From contig JAAVTG010000538.1 in assembly GCA_011947345.1 (NCBI GenBank), positions 806,001 through 870,000 on the forward strand: 64,000 bases of DNA. The letters are read 5' to 3'. Source of the stretch: Phytophthora quininea (Eukaryota; Oomycota; Peronosporomycetes; Peronosporales; Peronosporaceae). Positions 62,896-64,000 of the stretch are shown here, in pieces (the stretch's first letter is position 1; every line of letters begins with the position of its first letter). A model generated the notes under the pieces. That model ran no database searches and was not told the origin of the DNA. It was given only the letters and a program-made list of their open reading frames with translations. Made by a program: the position numbers and the translations under genes.

Positions 62896-64000
62896 TTGAA
62901 AAATGGACTAAGATCGGACCACAAGGAAGTTGACGGCCCCGTTGGCATTATCAAGTCGGTGATTATGCATGGATACAGAATATCCAGGCGCACGAGCATG
63001 TGAAGGTGCCACAAGCAAGTTAGCCGATCACCTGACGTCACGTGGTGATAAACTTTTGTGTCCTGCTGAAGCGAGGCAAAGCTCGGAGGAAGACGTCGAA
63101 CTTGCGTTTAACGCATGTAATTACGGGCGTGCTCTGATAGCGCCCACTACCATATGTGAAAATCTCCTTGGCACCAATTGATGTGCAAAGCCGTAAACTG
63201 CTGGTCATGACGGAGTATTCCAACGTTTCTGGATATTACTGCGCCATTTTGTTGTTGCTGTATTTGGAGGTCGTCGAGAAGCTTCGTGACGCGATTTTCT
63301 ACTTATTACCATGGAAATCGAGAGCCGACGACGTTCCCAACGAGCTGGTGCGTGGAATTCACAATTTCAAGAGCCGCAGAGGCGATGCAGCCCTCGGGTG
63401 AAGCTGGACAAATATCGTTACTCCTTCCGACACAACTGTGGGAACTCGCAGATTTTTTTTTTTTAGCAAAATTGACTTGTTTGTGCTGCCAGGTCTCCAC
63501 GAACCAATGCCCACCTCGATTCACACGAACTTCACGTCGAAGAATACTCGGTCGTCGCCTCGATCAACCCGACAAATACCTCGCGAACGCTCTGAACGAT
63601 AGCCTCATTGTCTCTCCTCTGCAAGTGATCAATGTACGCTCCACGTGGAGGCCATGTGGGCCGTTTTCCAGATTGACTGAAGATCTCGAATCACTCGGAC
63701 GTACGGCATGGCTCACGACGTTCTCGTTTCCATCTCGATTCGACCGTCCGTGCTTCCAATCTGGAAATCATCTTTATCATCGTCATTAAAATACCAGTCA
63801 TCCACGAGTATGGTTGATAAATCTTTGCGCCGACTGTCCATCAATGCATCAAAGACGCTACCTGCAGTCTCTGCGAACTCTCAAGCTCCTTGTGCAGCGC
63901 TCCCACGGCTAGTAGCTACTGAAACATATCGTCGTCATGGTACTCCACGAGACTGGCCAATAGTTTCTCGAATGTAGGCATCACTTGTGTTGCTGCAGGT
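62896..64000. other. Unassigned end of the window, possibly part of a minus-strand gene
   Basis: No gene recognised. On the minus strand near the edge, MPTFEKLLASLVEYHDDDMF and ALHKELESSQRLQVASLMH (about 63,840-63,980) look like helical coding sequence, and REVFVGLIEATTEYSSTRSS (about 63,530-63,590) could be its continuation, with stops between. A T10 run lies at 63454-63463. The gene, if real, continues outside the window. Confidence 0.3.

Noticed and set aside
1..64000. tRNA or rRNA genes
   Set aside because: No cloverleaf with TTCGANNC arm or rRNA-like conserved sequence was noticed by eye; a tRNAscan-SE run would be needed to exclude them.

Overview
The window looks like nuclear DNA of a plant-pathogenic oomycete, most likely Phytophthora. 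The reasons are RxLR-type secreted effector candidates, Crinkler (CRN) proteins with an LYLAK-type header or P-loop NTPase domains, very short GT-AG introns (about 57-75 bp), close gene packing, and initiator-like TCATTYY motifs just upstream of several start codons. The species cannot be fixed from the sequence alone.

Layout. 0.6-1 kb: RxLR candidate. 2.4-9 kb: a bZIP-like gene, a full-length XRN1 exoribonuclease and a basic coiled-coil protein. 9.2-17.1 kb: an internally duplicated CRN-header gene, a decayed armadillo-repeat gene, an IQ-motif protein and a CRN NTPase. 17.2-31 kb: an ER DnaJ/TPR cochaperone (DNAJC3-like), two glutathionyl-hydroquinone reductases, an RxLR candidate, a FYVE protein, and the first members of a large bZIP-like/START-like family. 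31-34 kb: two adjacent surface proteins with repeated beta-helix (GIN/DUF2807-like) segments. 34-43 kb: a dense run of the same family, a decayed CRN and an RxLR effector with LWY-like repeats. 44-49.7 kb: a hAT transposon with a companion coiled-coil ORF, and a remnant of another transposase. 49,696-55,341: a complete Ty3/Gypsy chromovirus-type retrotransposon with identical 167-bp LTRs and a 5-bp target duplication. 55.4-62.9 kb: five more members of the family.

The dominant signal is the paralogous family: about 14 genes in 64 kb with an acidic leader, a basic coiled coil resembling a bZIP and a C-terminal domain that I infer to be START-like. They fall into three subfamilies that differ in leader motif and intron content, and they occur as divergent, convergent and inverted-duplicate pairs. 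Similar Phytophthora proteins may carry the database label 'M96 mating-specific family', but I cannot confirm this.

A caveat affects everything here. Reading frames in unrelated genes (XRN1, DnaJ, transposase, retroelement, effectors, paralog family) break again and again by exactly one missing base, nearly always in a homopolymer of 3-5 bases. I count about 28 such sites. This points to systematic homopolymer undercalling in the assembly, so most 'pseudogenes' with a single break are probably intact in the organism. Coordinates of broken genes span the inferred full gene.
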